DNA of 37,555 nt. Source: Defluviitaleaceae bacterium. GTDB taxonomy: Bacteria > Bacillota > Clostridia > Lachnospirales > WRAX01. Both the position numbers and the translations under genes were made by a program. A model generated the notes under the pieces. That model was given only the letters and a program-made list of their open reading frames with translations, was not told the origin of the DNA and did no database searches. The stretch covers positions 1-37,555 of the forward strand of contig WRAC01000026.1 of NCBI GenBank assembly GCA_009780415.1, read 5' to 3'. Shown here piece by piece: positions 24,401-31,400 of this stretch; the first letter of the stretch is position 1, and every line of letters begins with the position of its first letter.

Positions 24401-25545
24401 CCGGGGTCTATAAGGGCTGAGAACCGCGCGGTAATCTCGCCTTTAACCATTTTTACCGCGCCAATCTCAATAATCATATCCTTATCCGGGTCAAGCCCGG
24501 TTGTTTCTATGTCAAAGGCTACGAATTCATCATCCAGAGCCAGATTGCCGGGGTTTTGCACAATGGCGGCCGTGTCGTCCACCAAGTACGCCTCCATCCC
24601 GTAAATCACCTTTACGCCGTACTTTTTCCCGGCGGCGGCGGCTTCGGGGAAGGCCTGCACATTGCCGTGGTCCGTTACCGCGACCGCGTGCATACCGAAC
24701 CCGGCGGCGCGTTTTATGTAGTCCGTAACGGAATTCGTCGCGTCCATTTGGCTCATCTGCGTGTGTAAATGCAACTCAACGCGTTTTTCCGGCGCACCGT
24801 CGGTGCGAGTGTCCGGCACGAAATCGGAAGGCGCAATCTGAACCGCCGCCATGGTAAGCTCCTTGGCGAAATCGTCATACCGTACCTTACCCAGAACGCG
24901 CACAGATTTTCCCATGTCAGCGAAATCGCCCAATTCCGTATCAAACTCCGATTCGTCCTTCATAAAGAATTTAACGGTTATAGAATCCGTACCGTCCGTA
25001 ATATCCATCACGCACATCAGCCGCCCAGTGCGCGTGTTCGTCTTTTCCAGCCGGAATATAACGCCCTCCGCAAGGATCTCGTCGCCCTCCGACAATGGTT
25101 CGCAAAGTTCGGTAACAACGCCCTTTAATTCCTTTACGGCCAGCTTTGCCGGACGGCGTTTAAGTGATCCGTTTGATTTTGGGCTTGGAGCCTGGCTTTT
25201 GGTTCTTGGTTCCTGGCTCTTGGTTCTCGGCTCTTGACTCACGGTTCTTGGCTCCGATTTTACCGGCGGCTGGATAATAACCGGTACGGGCTGTTCGAAT
25301 ACAATTGCATCCGCGTCGGGTTCTGTCAAAACAACTTTAACATCCTGTCCGTACCGCTCTTTCGCCAATCCTTCTATCATAGCGTCCGCGCGGCATGTGC
25401 GCAGCATAAAAACACCGCGTTTCTTTAGCTGGATGGTCAGTTCCGCTTGATCCGAGCTAAACATAATTTCGGCGTCCTGTAACAGCGTCCCGCTTATAGG
25501 GCTTATTTCCGAAGCTTTCTTAATTATATCATCATAGAATCCCAT
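21478..25545 (-). CDS. polC: DNA polymerase III alpha subunit, PolC type
   Basis: PolC is the main replicative polymerase of low-GC Gram-positives, with built-in proofreading. Order: N-terminal domain (1-90), OB fold (about 140-240), PHP (HLHT at about 258-261, VTDHG at 291-294), DEDD exonuclease (FDIETTG, D345/E347), PHP remainder, Cys zinc module (YYCAKCKF; DKACPVCGDM) and palm with catalytic aspartates in EPDIDLNFSGEY; it ends LPETNQLTLDLF. 1355 aa is normal to slightly short. ATG 25545 overlaps ispG by 14 nt; an earlier ATG (25560) is possible. Odd: a 21-bp repeat in the linker at about residues 97-125 encodes SQEPRTK units. Confidence 0.97.
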   Translation of the reverse strand: MGFYDDIIKKASEISPISGTLLQDAEIMFSSDQAELTIQLKKRGVFMLRTCRADAMIEGLAKERYGQDVKVVLTEPDADAIVFEQPVPVIIQPPVKSEPRTVSQEPRTKSQEPRTKSQAPSPKSNGSLKRRPAKLAVKELKGVVTELCEPLSEGDEILAEGVIFRLEKTNTRTGRLMCVMDITDGTDSITVKFFMKDESEFDTELGDFADMGKSVRVLGKVRYDDFAKELTMAAVQIAPSDFVPDTRTDGAPEKRVELHLHTQMSQMDATNSVTDYIKRAAGFGMHAVAVTDHGNVQAFPEAAAAGKKYGVKVIYGMEAYLVDDTAAIVQNPGNLALDDEFVAFDIETTGLDPDKDMIIEIGAVKMVKGEITARFSALIDPGMPLPGKIMKLTGLNDQMLQGQPRINEVMPAFLDFTGDAVLVAHNARFDVGFIRRAAEKIGRTASRTAVCTLELTRALFPELHSHKLNVMAEHCGAPLKKHHRAEDDAGACAGIFLKCREMIIEKGVSRLKDINALGGGNIDVKKLPYHHAIILVKNQTGMRNLYELVSLSNLNYFYKRPRIPKSVLAAKREGLILGTACESGEFYGAVLRGETMERLKELADFYDYIELQTHKNNMYLVREGAVASEDALIALNKRVVELGEALGKPVAATCDVHFLNPGDSIYREIIMAGEGFKDADQQAPLFFRTTREMLDEFSYLSPEKAAEVVITNPRKIADTAENVSPLPSGTFPLMIPGSDEQLKGIIDANIMEMYGANPPETVKQRIELEMDSICKHGFSSLYNAARILTRRSLDKGYLVGSRGSIGSSLAATMSGITEVNPLEAHYYCAKCKFADFKSLEAAELSKRLPGLSGCDLPDKACPVCGDMLKKDGHEIKFEIFLGFDCDKEPDIDLNFSGEYQAQAHAHATELFGEKNVFKAGTIGTLADKTAFGFVNGYLEERGLIKRNAEKNRLVAGLVGVKRTTGQHPGGVIIVPDGHDIHEFCPIQRPADNQDSRITTTHFDYNSALEGRLMKLDILGHDAPTVIRLLNEFTGVDPLTVDLGDKAVISIFNGSHKELGTLGIPEFGTSFVRQMLADTRPNSFTELVKISGLSHGTDVWLGNGADLIKKGVANLNGIVAARDDILLYLVNMGVEKKTAFNIMERVRKTHTQLSGEDAGIMAATGVPEWYIESCRRIKYLFPKGHAVAYVMMSVRIAYYKIHHPLAFYAASYSVKTEDIDYETMCKGPEAASRELTRVNALGRDASAKDKNAANMLELILEMYSRGINFLPIDIYKSHEHRFMLTEKSILPPLMTLAGLGGNAAQNIVEARKDGEFISRQDFKERTKISKTVLELFVKNGLLQGLPETNQLTLDLF
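25187..25255. repeat. 21-bp tandem repeat inside polC
   Basis: Three diverged 21-bp units (25187-25207, 25208-25228, 25229-25249) and a partial unit, built from GGTTCTTGG/GGCTCTTGG-like words, keep the frame and encode the heptad SQEPRTK two to three times in the linker between the N-terminal domain and the OB fold. Confidence 0.75.
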
Positions 25546-26632
25546 TATACTCAAGTCCATTCATATCTGCGGGCGGGACGCCCGCGCCCCCAGTTATCTC
25601 TTCCATAACCGCGCCGAAAACCTCCGCCTCCGAAACGGTCTTGATCAGTTCTCCCTTTCGGTAAATCGCGGCTTTGCCATCCCCGCCTGTTACACCGATG
25701 TCGGAATGCGCCGCTTCCCCCGGGCCGTTTACCGAGCAGCCCATAACGCTTATTCTCATACAGCACTTCATATGCGCAACGGCTTTTTCGATCCGCTCAG
25801 CCAAGCCGGCGATATCAATCGACGTACGCCCGCATGTGGGGCATGATATGATCTCCGGCCCAAACCTCCGCAGTTCCATGGCCTTTAATATCTCGCGCCC
25901 ATGCCGTATTTCCTCAACCGGGTCGCCGGAAAGCGAAACGCGTATGGTGTCGCCGATCCCGCGCGACAGCAAAGCCCCGATCCCCGCCGCCGATTTTATG
26001 CCGCCCGAGAATGCCGTACCCGCCTCGGTTATTCCGATGTGCATGGGGTATTTTACCTTCGCCGCCAAAATCTCATGGGCGCGGATAGTAGCCGGAACGT
26101 TTGACGCTTTCATAGAAACTATAATATCGCAGAATTCCAAGCCTTCCAAAATACGTATATGATCCAGCGCGCTCTCCGCCATTGCTTCGGCTAAATCAAC
26201 GCCATGCCCCAGAAACCGTTTCTCCAGCGACCCGCCGTTTACCCCTATGCGTATGGGGACTTTTAGCCCCGCCGCCTTTTTAACAACCTCGGCAATGCGC
26301 TCCTGAGAACCGATGTTACCGGGGTTAAGGCGGAGCTTGTCCACCCCGGCGTCCAATGCCATCAGCGCCAGCCGCCAGTCATAATGGATATCCGCCGCAA
26401 GGGGTATGCTTATTCGTTTTTTGATATCGGGAAGGGCGGCGGCGGCTTCCTTGTCGGGTACGGCAACCCGTACCAATTCGCAGCCCGCCTCTTCCAGTGC
26501 GTGTATTTGCTTAACTGTGGCTTCAGCGTCGGCGGTGTTGGTGTTTGTCATGCTCTGTACGCTTACGGGATGCCCGCCCCCTATGGGCAGGCTCCCGGCC
26601 CATACGGTTCTTGTGTTTTTTCGGTTATACAT
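25532..26632 (-). CDS. ispG: 4-Hydroxy-3-methylbut-2-enyl-diphosphate synthase
   Basis: IspG (GcpE) converts methylerythritol cyclodiphosphate to HMBPP in the MEP isoprenoid pathway, using a [4Fe-4S] cluster and a flavodoxin or ferredoxin donor. The TIM-barrel half has SVQSMTNTNTAD, PLAADIHYDW, LRLNPGNIG and RIGVNGGSLE; the cluster domain has CPTCGR and MGCSVNGPGEA. 366 aa is normal. ATG 26632 follows AGGTGAGG and overlaps the end of the DUF1801 gene by 8 nt. The last ~18 residues (GGAGVPPADMNGLEY) are an unusual tail partly encoded by a 17-nt palindrome (25569-25585). Followed by polC in overlap, a gene order common in Clostridia. Confidence 0.97.
   Translation of the reverse strand: MYNRKNTRTVWAGSLPIGGGHPVSVQSMTNTNTADAEATVKQIHALEEAGCELVRVAVPDKEAAAALPDIKKRISIPLAADIHYDWRLALMALDAGVDKLRLNPGNIGSQERIAEVVKKAAGLKVPIRIGVNGGSLEKRFLGHGVDLAEAMAESALDHIRILEGLEFCDIIVSMKASNVPATIRAHEILAAKVKYPMHIGITEAGTAFSGGIKSAAGIGALLSRGIGDTIRVSLSGDPVEEIRHGREILKAMELRRFGPEIISCPTCGRTSIDIAGLAERIEKAVAHMKCCMRISVMGCSVNGPGEAAHSDIGVTGGDGKAAIYRKGELIKTVSEAEVFGAVMEEITGGAGVPPADMNGLEYNGIL
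25569..25585. repeat. 17-nt palindrome (7-3-7) at the 3' end of ispG
   Basis: GCGGGCG, loop GGA, CGCCCGC form a perfect hairpin inside the ispG reading frame, encoding part of GVPPA. Its geometry matches the palindrome in miaB. Confidence 0.6.
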
Positions 26633-26978
26633 TCCTATCCTCACCTATTATCAGATTATATACGCAAATGTCCCGTATTAACTCAATGGGTACCTCGGCG
26701 TTAAAATCAAGGCGGAACCAACTCTTTGTGCAGGTATAGGCCGCAAGCCTTTCACGGAAATAACTCATTGTATCTATACCGATAGACAGGCTTACCCACC
26801 CCTTATACGCGGCGAAGTGGATAATATCCCTTTTATCAACCGCATAAGTAGCCATCCTCCAAGCGATCCGCGCCGTTGCGTCCGGCAATATTTCTTCAAT
26901 TACCTCTTTTATTTCAAGCATGATCCTTTGTTTTTCTTCCGGAAATTGTAATATATAATCCAAAATTACATCCGTCAT
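26625..26978 (-). CDS. DUF1801-domain protein (YdhG-like)
   Basis: The 117-aa protein has the DUF1801 outline: an N-terminal helix pair with EEKQRIMLEIKEVIEEILPDA, the central WRMATYAV and IHFAAYKGWVSLSIG, and the final VPIELIRDICVY. Family members (YdhG/frataxin-like fold) have been proposed as intracellular iron or metabolite binders. ATG 26978 is chosen because GAGG lies 9 nt upstream. It lies between the DUF2161 gene and ispG with short spacing or overlaps, so it belongs to the housekeeping run. Confidence 0.8.
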   Translation of the reverse strand: MTDVILDYILQFPEEKQRIMLEIKEVIEEILPDATARIAWRMATYAVDKRDIIHFAAYKGWVSLSIGIDTMSYFRERLAAYTCTKSWFRLDFNAEVPIELIRDICVYNLIIGEDRNV

Positions 26979-26989
26979 TTCTGCTAACC

Positions 26990-27739
26990 TCAATCCAGAA
27001 TTTCTTCCCGGTAAACCTTTATCAGCTCCATAAAATCACCGCCGGCCGATTCATCCAGCAGCATTTCAATGCCTTTTGCCGACAAGCCATAGCGTATATT
27101 CCGCCCCTCAACAGAGACCCGCTCAAACCAGCCATAATGGTTGTTCCGTAAGATGTAAGAAACCGACGGATCGCAGTCATATTCGCCGCGCAATTCCCTC
27201 ACGGTCAGCGCGCCGCCTTTTTCCAACGCACAGGCTGTTTTCACCGCTCTTTCACGGTAAGCCGTGGCGATGGGTTTCTTAGTCTGCCCGCCCGTGTTTA
27301 CATCAACCGTGCGCCCCTCAATTTCCTTTACAACCCTTTCCCTGCGCTTTTTACTGGCGGTTTTAACCTCGGCGGGCGGAAAATGCGCAATCTCAACGCC
27401 CTTCAAAGCGGAATCCATCTTCACATAAATCAGCCCAAGCCCCAAACGCTTCACAATCCTCCGCGCCAGCTCATTTTCGCGGCTGTGGGGATGCCGTGGG
27501 CGCGGCACAGCGACATAAACCTGAGACGTAACGCTCTGCCTGTCCACAGCCTGGCATAAAAGCGTCATGTTCAGGCTTTTTTTCAGCTCGATAACCGTCA
27601 GCACGCCGTCCTTCCGTAAACAGATGTCAATACCCAGAACCTCGGCGTTTACGGCATAACCCAAGCCGGTGAAGAAATCCTTCACCGGCTTGTACATATC
27701 GGCTTCATTAAAATCTTTTTTCGCCCGTCTTACAGGCAT
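26990..27739 (-). CDS. DUF2161 PD-(D/E)XK-type nuclease-like protein
   Basis: The 249-aa product opens with EADMYKPVKDFFTGLGYAV and GIDICLRKDGVLTVIELKKS, where GID...ELK is the PD-(D/E)XK core (Asp, then Glu-x-Lys); QAVDRQSVTSQVYVAVP follows. The C-terminal half (about 160-249) resembles a small winged helix. Function is unknown; nuclease activity is a prediction. The ATG follows the pepP stop without any gap, and no good ribosome binding site is seen, so translation is probably coupled. The start region contains a perfect 12-bp palindrome (27663-27691). Confidence 0.85.
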   Translation of the reverse strand: MPVRRAKKDFNEADMYKPVKDFFTGLGYAVNAEVLGIDICLRKDGVLTVIELKKSLNMTLLCQAVDRQSVTSQVYVAVPRPRHPHSRENELARRIVKRLGLGLIYVKMDSALKGVEIAHFPPAEVKTASKKRRERVVKEIEGRTVDVNTGGQTKKPIATAYRERAVKTACALEKGGALTVRELRGEYDCDPSVSYILRNNHYGWFERVSVEGRNIRYGLSAKGIEMLLDESAGGDFMELIKVYREEILD

Positions 27740-29014
27740 TTATTTAACTCGTTTATTACGGGGTACCGGTTTCTTCGCCATAACAGCCTCAATTTCCTGA
27801 ACCGTGCGCGCTATACCGGCGGAAAGCACCTCGCAGCCCTCGGAAGTAACCAGCACATTGTCCTCGATGCGTATGCCGATGTTTTCCTCGGCGATATACA
27901 GCCCCGGCTCAACTGTCAGCACCATACCCTTTTTAAGCTCGCCGTCCTTCATGCGGAAGGCGTCGTGGACGTCCAGCCCCAAATGATGGCTCACGCCATG
28001 GTAATAGTATTTAACAATTTCTTCTTTTTCCTTGATAAGCCCGATGCGCTTCAATTCCTTCTCATAATGCTCCAGAACGGCTTCGTTCAATTCCTTATGC
28101 TTAACCCCCGGTTTAATTTTCGCGCAGACTTTTTCCAATGCGCCAAGGACTATATTGTACAGTTCCTTCTGCCGCGGCGAAAACACGCCGTTTACCGGGA
28201 ATGTGCGCGAAATATCGGCGGAGTAAAGCCCGCACCGCGCCCCAAGGTCAAACAGTATCAAATCCCCGTCATTGGTCTTATCCGTGTTTTTCTTGTAATG
28301 TAAAATCGTCGCGTTTTTACCCGAAGCGGCAATCGTGCCGAACCCTGGCTCCGTAATGCCCGCCATTCTCATGTGATACTCAAAATAGGCCGTATACTCG
28401 TACTCCATCATACCGGGCTTGGAGTTCTGCATCATCAGCTTCAACGCCTCGCCTGTCAATTGGCAGGCCTTCTTAATCTGCTTTACCTCGGCTTTCGACT
28501 TTACCGTTCGGAGTTTTGCAAGAACCGGATACGCGTTTTCAACAACAATATGCGGATAGCTGTCCCTTATTCTGGCGGCAAAAAGCATTTCGGGCGTATG
28601 CCCCGGCGCGAAATAGCGGTTTTCCAAATCAATCAGAACGTTAAGCTTATCCACGTTGAATAATATCCGCGCGATATCACTTTCAAATTGTTCAATCTCC
28701 CTGAACTTTTCAATCCCGCTGATTTCCTCCGCGTCCTCTTTGTTCAGCGCCGCGCCGTCCCATTTCGCCACCAGCTCGTCATAACGCTCAAGATACAAGG
28801 TTTCCGTAGCCTCGCCCTCGGCGTTCTTGAAAATCGTCAGCATAACAACCGGTTCCTCAATGCCCGTCAAATAATAGAAATTCCTTTTGGGCGTAAACGG
28901 ATAAAACTGGTCAGCCGTCCTCAGCGCGGCCTTGCCCGCAAAGGCTATGTACAAGCTGGAATCATCCATTTCCTTAACGAAATTCTTCCTGTTTTCCTTA
29001 AACATCTTACTCAC
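27740..29014 (-). CDS. pepP: Xaa-Pro aminopeptidase (M24B)
   Basis: This cytosolic metallopeptidase removes N-terminal residues preceding proline. An N-terminal creatinase-like domain (1-165) is followed by the pita-bread fold. The five metal ligands are visible in LILFDLGARCG (Asp), YSADISRTFP (Asp), GVSHHLGLDVHD (His), LTVEPGLY (Glu) and IRIEDNVLV (Glu). The start is uncertain: GTG 29014 follows GGAG with 7-nt spacing, whereas ATG 29005 and GTG 29032 are alternatives. It heads the pepP-DUF2161-DUF1801-ispG-polC run and is divergent from tRNA-Glu. Proline released by it fits the hydroxyproline theme only loosely. Confidence 0.94.
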   Translation of the reverse strand: MSKMFKENRKNFVKEMDDSSLYIAFAGKAALRTADQFYPFTPKRNFYYLTGIEEPVVMLTIFKNAEGEATETLYLERYDELVAKWDGAALNKEDAEEISGIEKFREIEQFESDIARILFNVDKLNVLIDLENRYFAPGHTPEMLFAARIRDSYPHIVVENAYPVLAKLRTVKSKAEVKQIKKACQLTGEALKLMMQNSKPGMMEYEYTAYFEYHMRMAGITEPGFGTIAASGKNATILHYKKNTDKTNDGDLILFDLGARCGLYSADISRTFPVNGVFSPRQKELYNIVLGALEKVCAKIKPGVKHKELNEAVLEHYEKELKRIGLIKEKEEIVKYYYHGVSHHLGLDVHDAFRMKDGELKKGMVLTVEPGLYIAEENIGIRIEDNVLVTSEGCEVLSAGIARTVQEIEAVMAKKPVPRNKRVK

Positions 29015-29045
29015 AGCGCCACTCCGTTCCACATTAATACTTTAA

Positions 29046-29081
29046 AGTATACCTTGACAAATTAAAAAAAACAAGTATAAT
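29046..29081. promoter_or_regulatory. Overlapping divergent promoters of tRNA-Glu and pepP
   Basis: Plus strand: TTGACA (29054-29059), a 16-nt spacer and TATAAT (29076-29081), 9 nt before the tRNA-Glu gene. Minus strand: TTGTTT (complement of 29069-29074), 17 nt, and TATACT (complement of 29046-29051) towards pepP. The two overlap by about 20 bp. Confidence 0.7.
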
Positions 29082-29090
29082 TGTTTTCAA

Positions 29091-29162
29091 GGCCCATTGG
29101 TCAAGTGGTCAAGACGCCGCCCTCTCACGGCGGAATCAGGAGTTCGACTCTCCTATGGGTCA
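29091..29162 (+). tRNA. tRNA-Glu (anticodon CUC)
   Basis: The acceptor stem GGCCCAT pairs with ATGGGTC (one G-U), with discriminator A at 29162. The anticodon stem CCGCC/GGCGG encloses loop CTCTCAC, so the anticodon is CTC (reads GAG). The T arm GGAGTTCGACTCTCC is standard. CCA is not encoded. It has a strong promoter directly upstream. Confidence 0.93.
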
Positions 29163-29170
29163 TAAAAAAT

Positions 29171-29195
29171 TGTAGGGGTGAGCTGTGTTCGCCCG
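29171..29195. repeat. REP-like hairpin between two tRNA genes
   Basis: GGGTGAGC (29176-29183) pairs with GTTCGCCC (29187-29194) around a 3-nt loop with two G-U pairs. It resembles the hairpin at 448-466 (TGCAGGGGCGAAC... there, TGTAGGGGTGAGC... here). Confidence 0.6.
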
Positions 29196-29222
29196 TTTAC
29201 ACCATGTAATACATTTTGCTGT

Positions 29223-29293
29223 GCGGGCGTTGCATAGTGGCAGTGCGTGAGCTTCCCAAGCTCAAAGTGAGGGTTCGATTCCCTTCGCCCGCT
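29223..29293 (+). tRNA. tRNA-Gly (anticodon CCC)
   Basis: The acceptor stem GCGGGCG pairs with CGCCCGC; discriminator T at 29293. The anticodon arm TGAGC/GCTCA holds the loop TTCCCAA, anticodon CCC (reads GGG). The T arm GAGGGTTCGATTCCCTT is normal. CCA is not encoded. It is probably cotranscribed with tRNA-Glu. Confidence 0.92.
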
Positions 29294-29312
29294 TTAATGA
29301 ATTAAGTATTGA

Positions 29313-29357
29313 AACCTCTCAACTACGGTATTTTAACATGGTTGAAAGGTTTTTTTG
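29313..29357 (+). terminator. Rho-independent terminator after the tRNA pair
   Basis: AACCTCTCAAC pairs with GTTGAAAGGTT (one mismatch) around a 17-nt loop and is followed by TTTTTT. It closes the tRNA transcript. The stretch 29358-29649 holds no gene I can support; an open frame from 29452 joins the lipoprotein frame. Confidence 0.75.
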
Positions 29358-29649
29358 ATTTTAAAAATGTTGTATTTTTACTATTAAAAGTTAATGTTTA
29401 AAGTGGTAAATATGGCGGTAAATTATTAAGCGTGATGCCTGTTATAATTAAATGACATTAAACCTTTTCCCATCGGAACAAGCTACATGCGAAGGTTTTA
29501 TAGAAGCAGAGGTTGAGCGCGTAAAAGGAAGTATGGAAGTTAAAATTTCGATAGTTGGTAAAATAATGGCTATAACAAGCGAAATCCGTACTGTATTAGA
29601 AAGTGCCAGCGGAAACAGAATGAAACTCGTGAGAAAAGGTATTATTCTA

Positions 29650-30227
29650 ATGTCGAAAAGAGTTATTGTGACATTCTTAATAGCAAATATATTGCTGGTG
29701 ACACTGCTGTCGGCTTGTGGTAATCCATTGGCAACTAAACCGGAAGAGTCAGCATTAGCAGCAGTGCCGATGGAAACCCCTGTTTCCGAGGATCAACAAT
29801 CATCCGTACCGTCGATAAAAACGCTCACAAGTCCAAAAACAGGAAAGAACGGTCTCACTTATTACGCTACAGCATAAACGACGATGTGTACAACGGCGAG
29901 CAGTTTTCGTCGAAATTCAATGAGCTCGGTCTAGTCACTTATGGAGTAAATGATGAATACAGCTATTTTAAGGGAGTTGACAATGAGAACAGTTTCACCG
30001 CATTGATTAGTTACGGCGAATATGTCGGCGAGGAGCAGATTGGAGAAGCAGAAATACTGAACTGGACAGCTCAAATACTGAATATTTACGTATACAAACA
30101 TTCAAAACTTGACTGGAATTCTCCTGACTATAACAACTGGAGAGATTTCGCAATTGACGATGGATACCGGCTGTTATGGATTGATTCTGATTTTGAATCG
30201 TTTGGCTATTCGGTTGAAGCAGATTAA
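29650..30227 (+). pseudogene. Lipoprotein gene broken by a one-base frameshift
   Basis: ATG 29650 gives MSKRVIVTFLIANILLVTL and the lipobox LSAC, then a Pro/Ser/Glu-rich linker. This frame stops at 29877 soon after GLTYY. The following frame, continuing to 30227, reads RYSINDDVYNGEQFSSKF, and the two join smoothly if one C is restored between 29865 and 29866 (TATTACCGCTAC). The second part is a mixed alpha/beta domain ending in FGYSVEAD. The break is either a real inactivating deletion or a sequencing error. Family not recognised. An upstream in-frame extension to 29452 lacks a Shine-Dalgarno and is probably not translated. Confidence 0.65.
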
Positions 30228-30305
30228 ATGAAAACACTTCTTTAACATCACATTATTGGAATGATTTGGTGACAATGATGGGGTAATATATACGAGGTGG
30301 CGATT

Positions 30306-31385
30306 ATGAAAACATACATAAGCATTTTTATTATCATTTTTGTATTGTTAATGTCTTCTTGCGACATTACTGAGAAAATCGTTGAAATTAACAATCCTTC
30401 ACCCACTGTTAAAGAGGATAGCAATGATGCGTACCATGAATTTGCCGAAATGCTTGAAGAATTAACAAATATGCCCGGTGTAGGTAATGTTGATTTTAAA
30501 ATTGCCGGCTGTTACATTATTGAGATTATACTGACAAAAGACGCGGATAAAGTGGATATAAAAGAGCTGTTTGAATGTGTGCAGTGGGGTATTTCTTATC
30601 GCAGCGGTGATCGTTATGTCTGGGAACGGCGTCTTCCGCATAGGGAATTACAGGATACGCAATTGCGTATATATTATGCTGCCGGTGATATTGCATATGA
30701 ATTTCTAGGCTCCCATACTAGCCATTATACCGGGGAATATGATGAATTGGACTATTTTTGGTACGCAATTATTTGGCCTGAAATGGAGGCTGCTTTCTCT
30801 TTCCTGTTTCCGCAGCCACGACAAAGCGTTAATAATAACACTAATGAAGAGAATAAAGAGGAACCTTTATCAATTAATGGCATTAAGATTTTTAATAGTG
30901 AAGAGGATTTAGTGTTTTTAGTCGAAGATAAAGGTTTCGGCCCCTTTAGCCATATTCAGGAAGTACATGTGGCAATCGGTCAGCCGCTTAAAATCAAAGC
31001 GAAATATAGCCCCACACTGAACGATGAACCTTATCAGGATAATTTGATCTATGCAGAGTATGATTTTTGCTCTATACTCTACGCACACTATGTTGCCTTC
31101 GGTATTACTATTCAAAAACCGGGATATGAATTAATGAGGGGCATATCAATTGGAGATAGATATGAGAAAATAATAAGCGCCTTTCCAAGACAGACGGATT
31201 TGTCAAATGATTCCGAAATATTTGTTTCTCTTTATGAAACCGATGAATATTTTATTACCGGTTATATGCATAGTTCTTATGGAGAAAATGTATATATCAC
31301 ATATACAGAAGGCGCGCTATGCATTGATTTTGCCATTGAGGAAGGTGTTTTAGCACGATTTTATACAGGATATATACTTTGGTAA
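30306..31385 (+). CDS. Putative lipoprotein (359 aa)
   Basis: GAGGTGG precedes ATG 30306. The signal peptide MKTYISIFIIIFVLL ends in the lipobox MSSC. The N-terminal half (to about residue 175) and the C-terminal half (about 185-359; LSINGIKIFNSEEDLVF onward) look like two separate domains joined by an Asn/Glu linker. No family is recognised. The stop is 15 nt before the WG-repeat gene, so the two are likely one transcript and may act together at the cell surface. Confidence 0.75.
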   Translation: MKTYISIFIIIFVLLMSSCDITEKIVEINNPSPTVKEDSNDAYHEFAEMLEELTNMPGVGNVDFKIAGCYIIEIILTKDADKVDIKELFECVQWGISYRSGDRYVWERRLPHRELQDTQLRIYYAAGDIAYEFLGSHTSHYTGEYDELDYFWYAIIWPEMEAAFSFLFPQPRQSVNNNTNEENKEEPLSINGIKIFNSEEDLVFLVEDKGFGPFSHIQEVHVAIGQPLKIKAKYSPTLNDEPYQDNLIYAEYDFCSILYAHYVAFGITIQKPGYELMRGISIGDRYEKIISAFPRQTDLSNDSEIFVSLYETDEYFITGYMHSSYGENVYITYTEGALCIDFAIEEGVLARFYTGYILW

Positions 31386-31400
31386 TTGCGGGGGTGTGAT

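Noticed and set aside
24791-24810. 6-3-6 palindrome CGCACC-GTC-GGTGCG in polC as a further family member
   Set aside because: The stem is only 6 bp and the residues are plausible for the linker; too weak to add to the 7-3-7 group.
29452-29649. N-terminal extension of the lipoprotein
   Set aside because: It would bury the signal peptide about 66 residues inside the protein and has no ribosome binding site.
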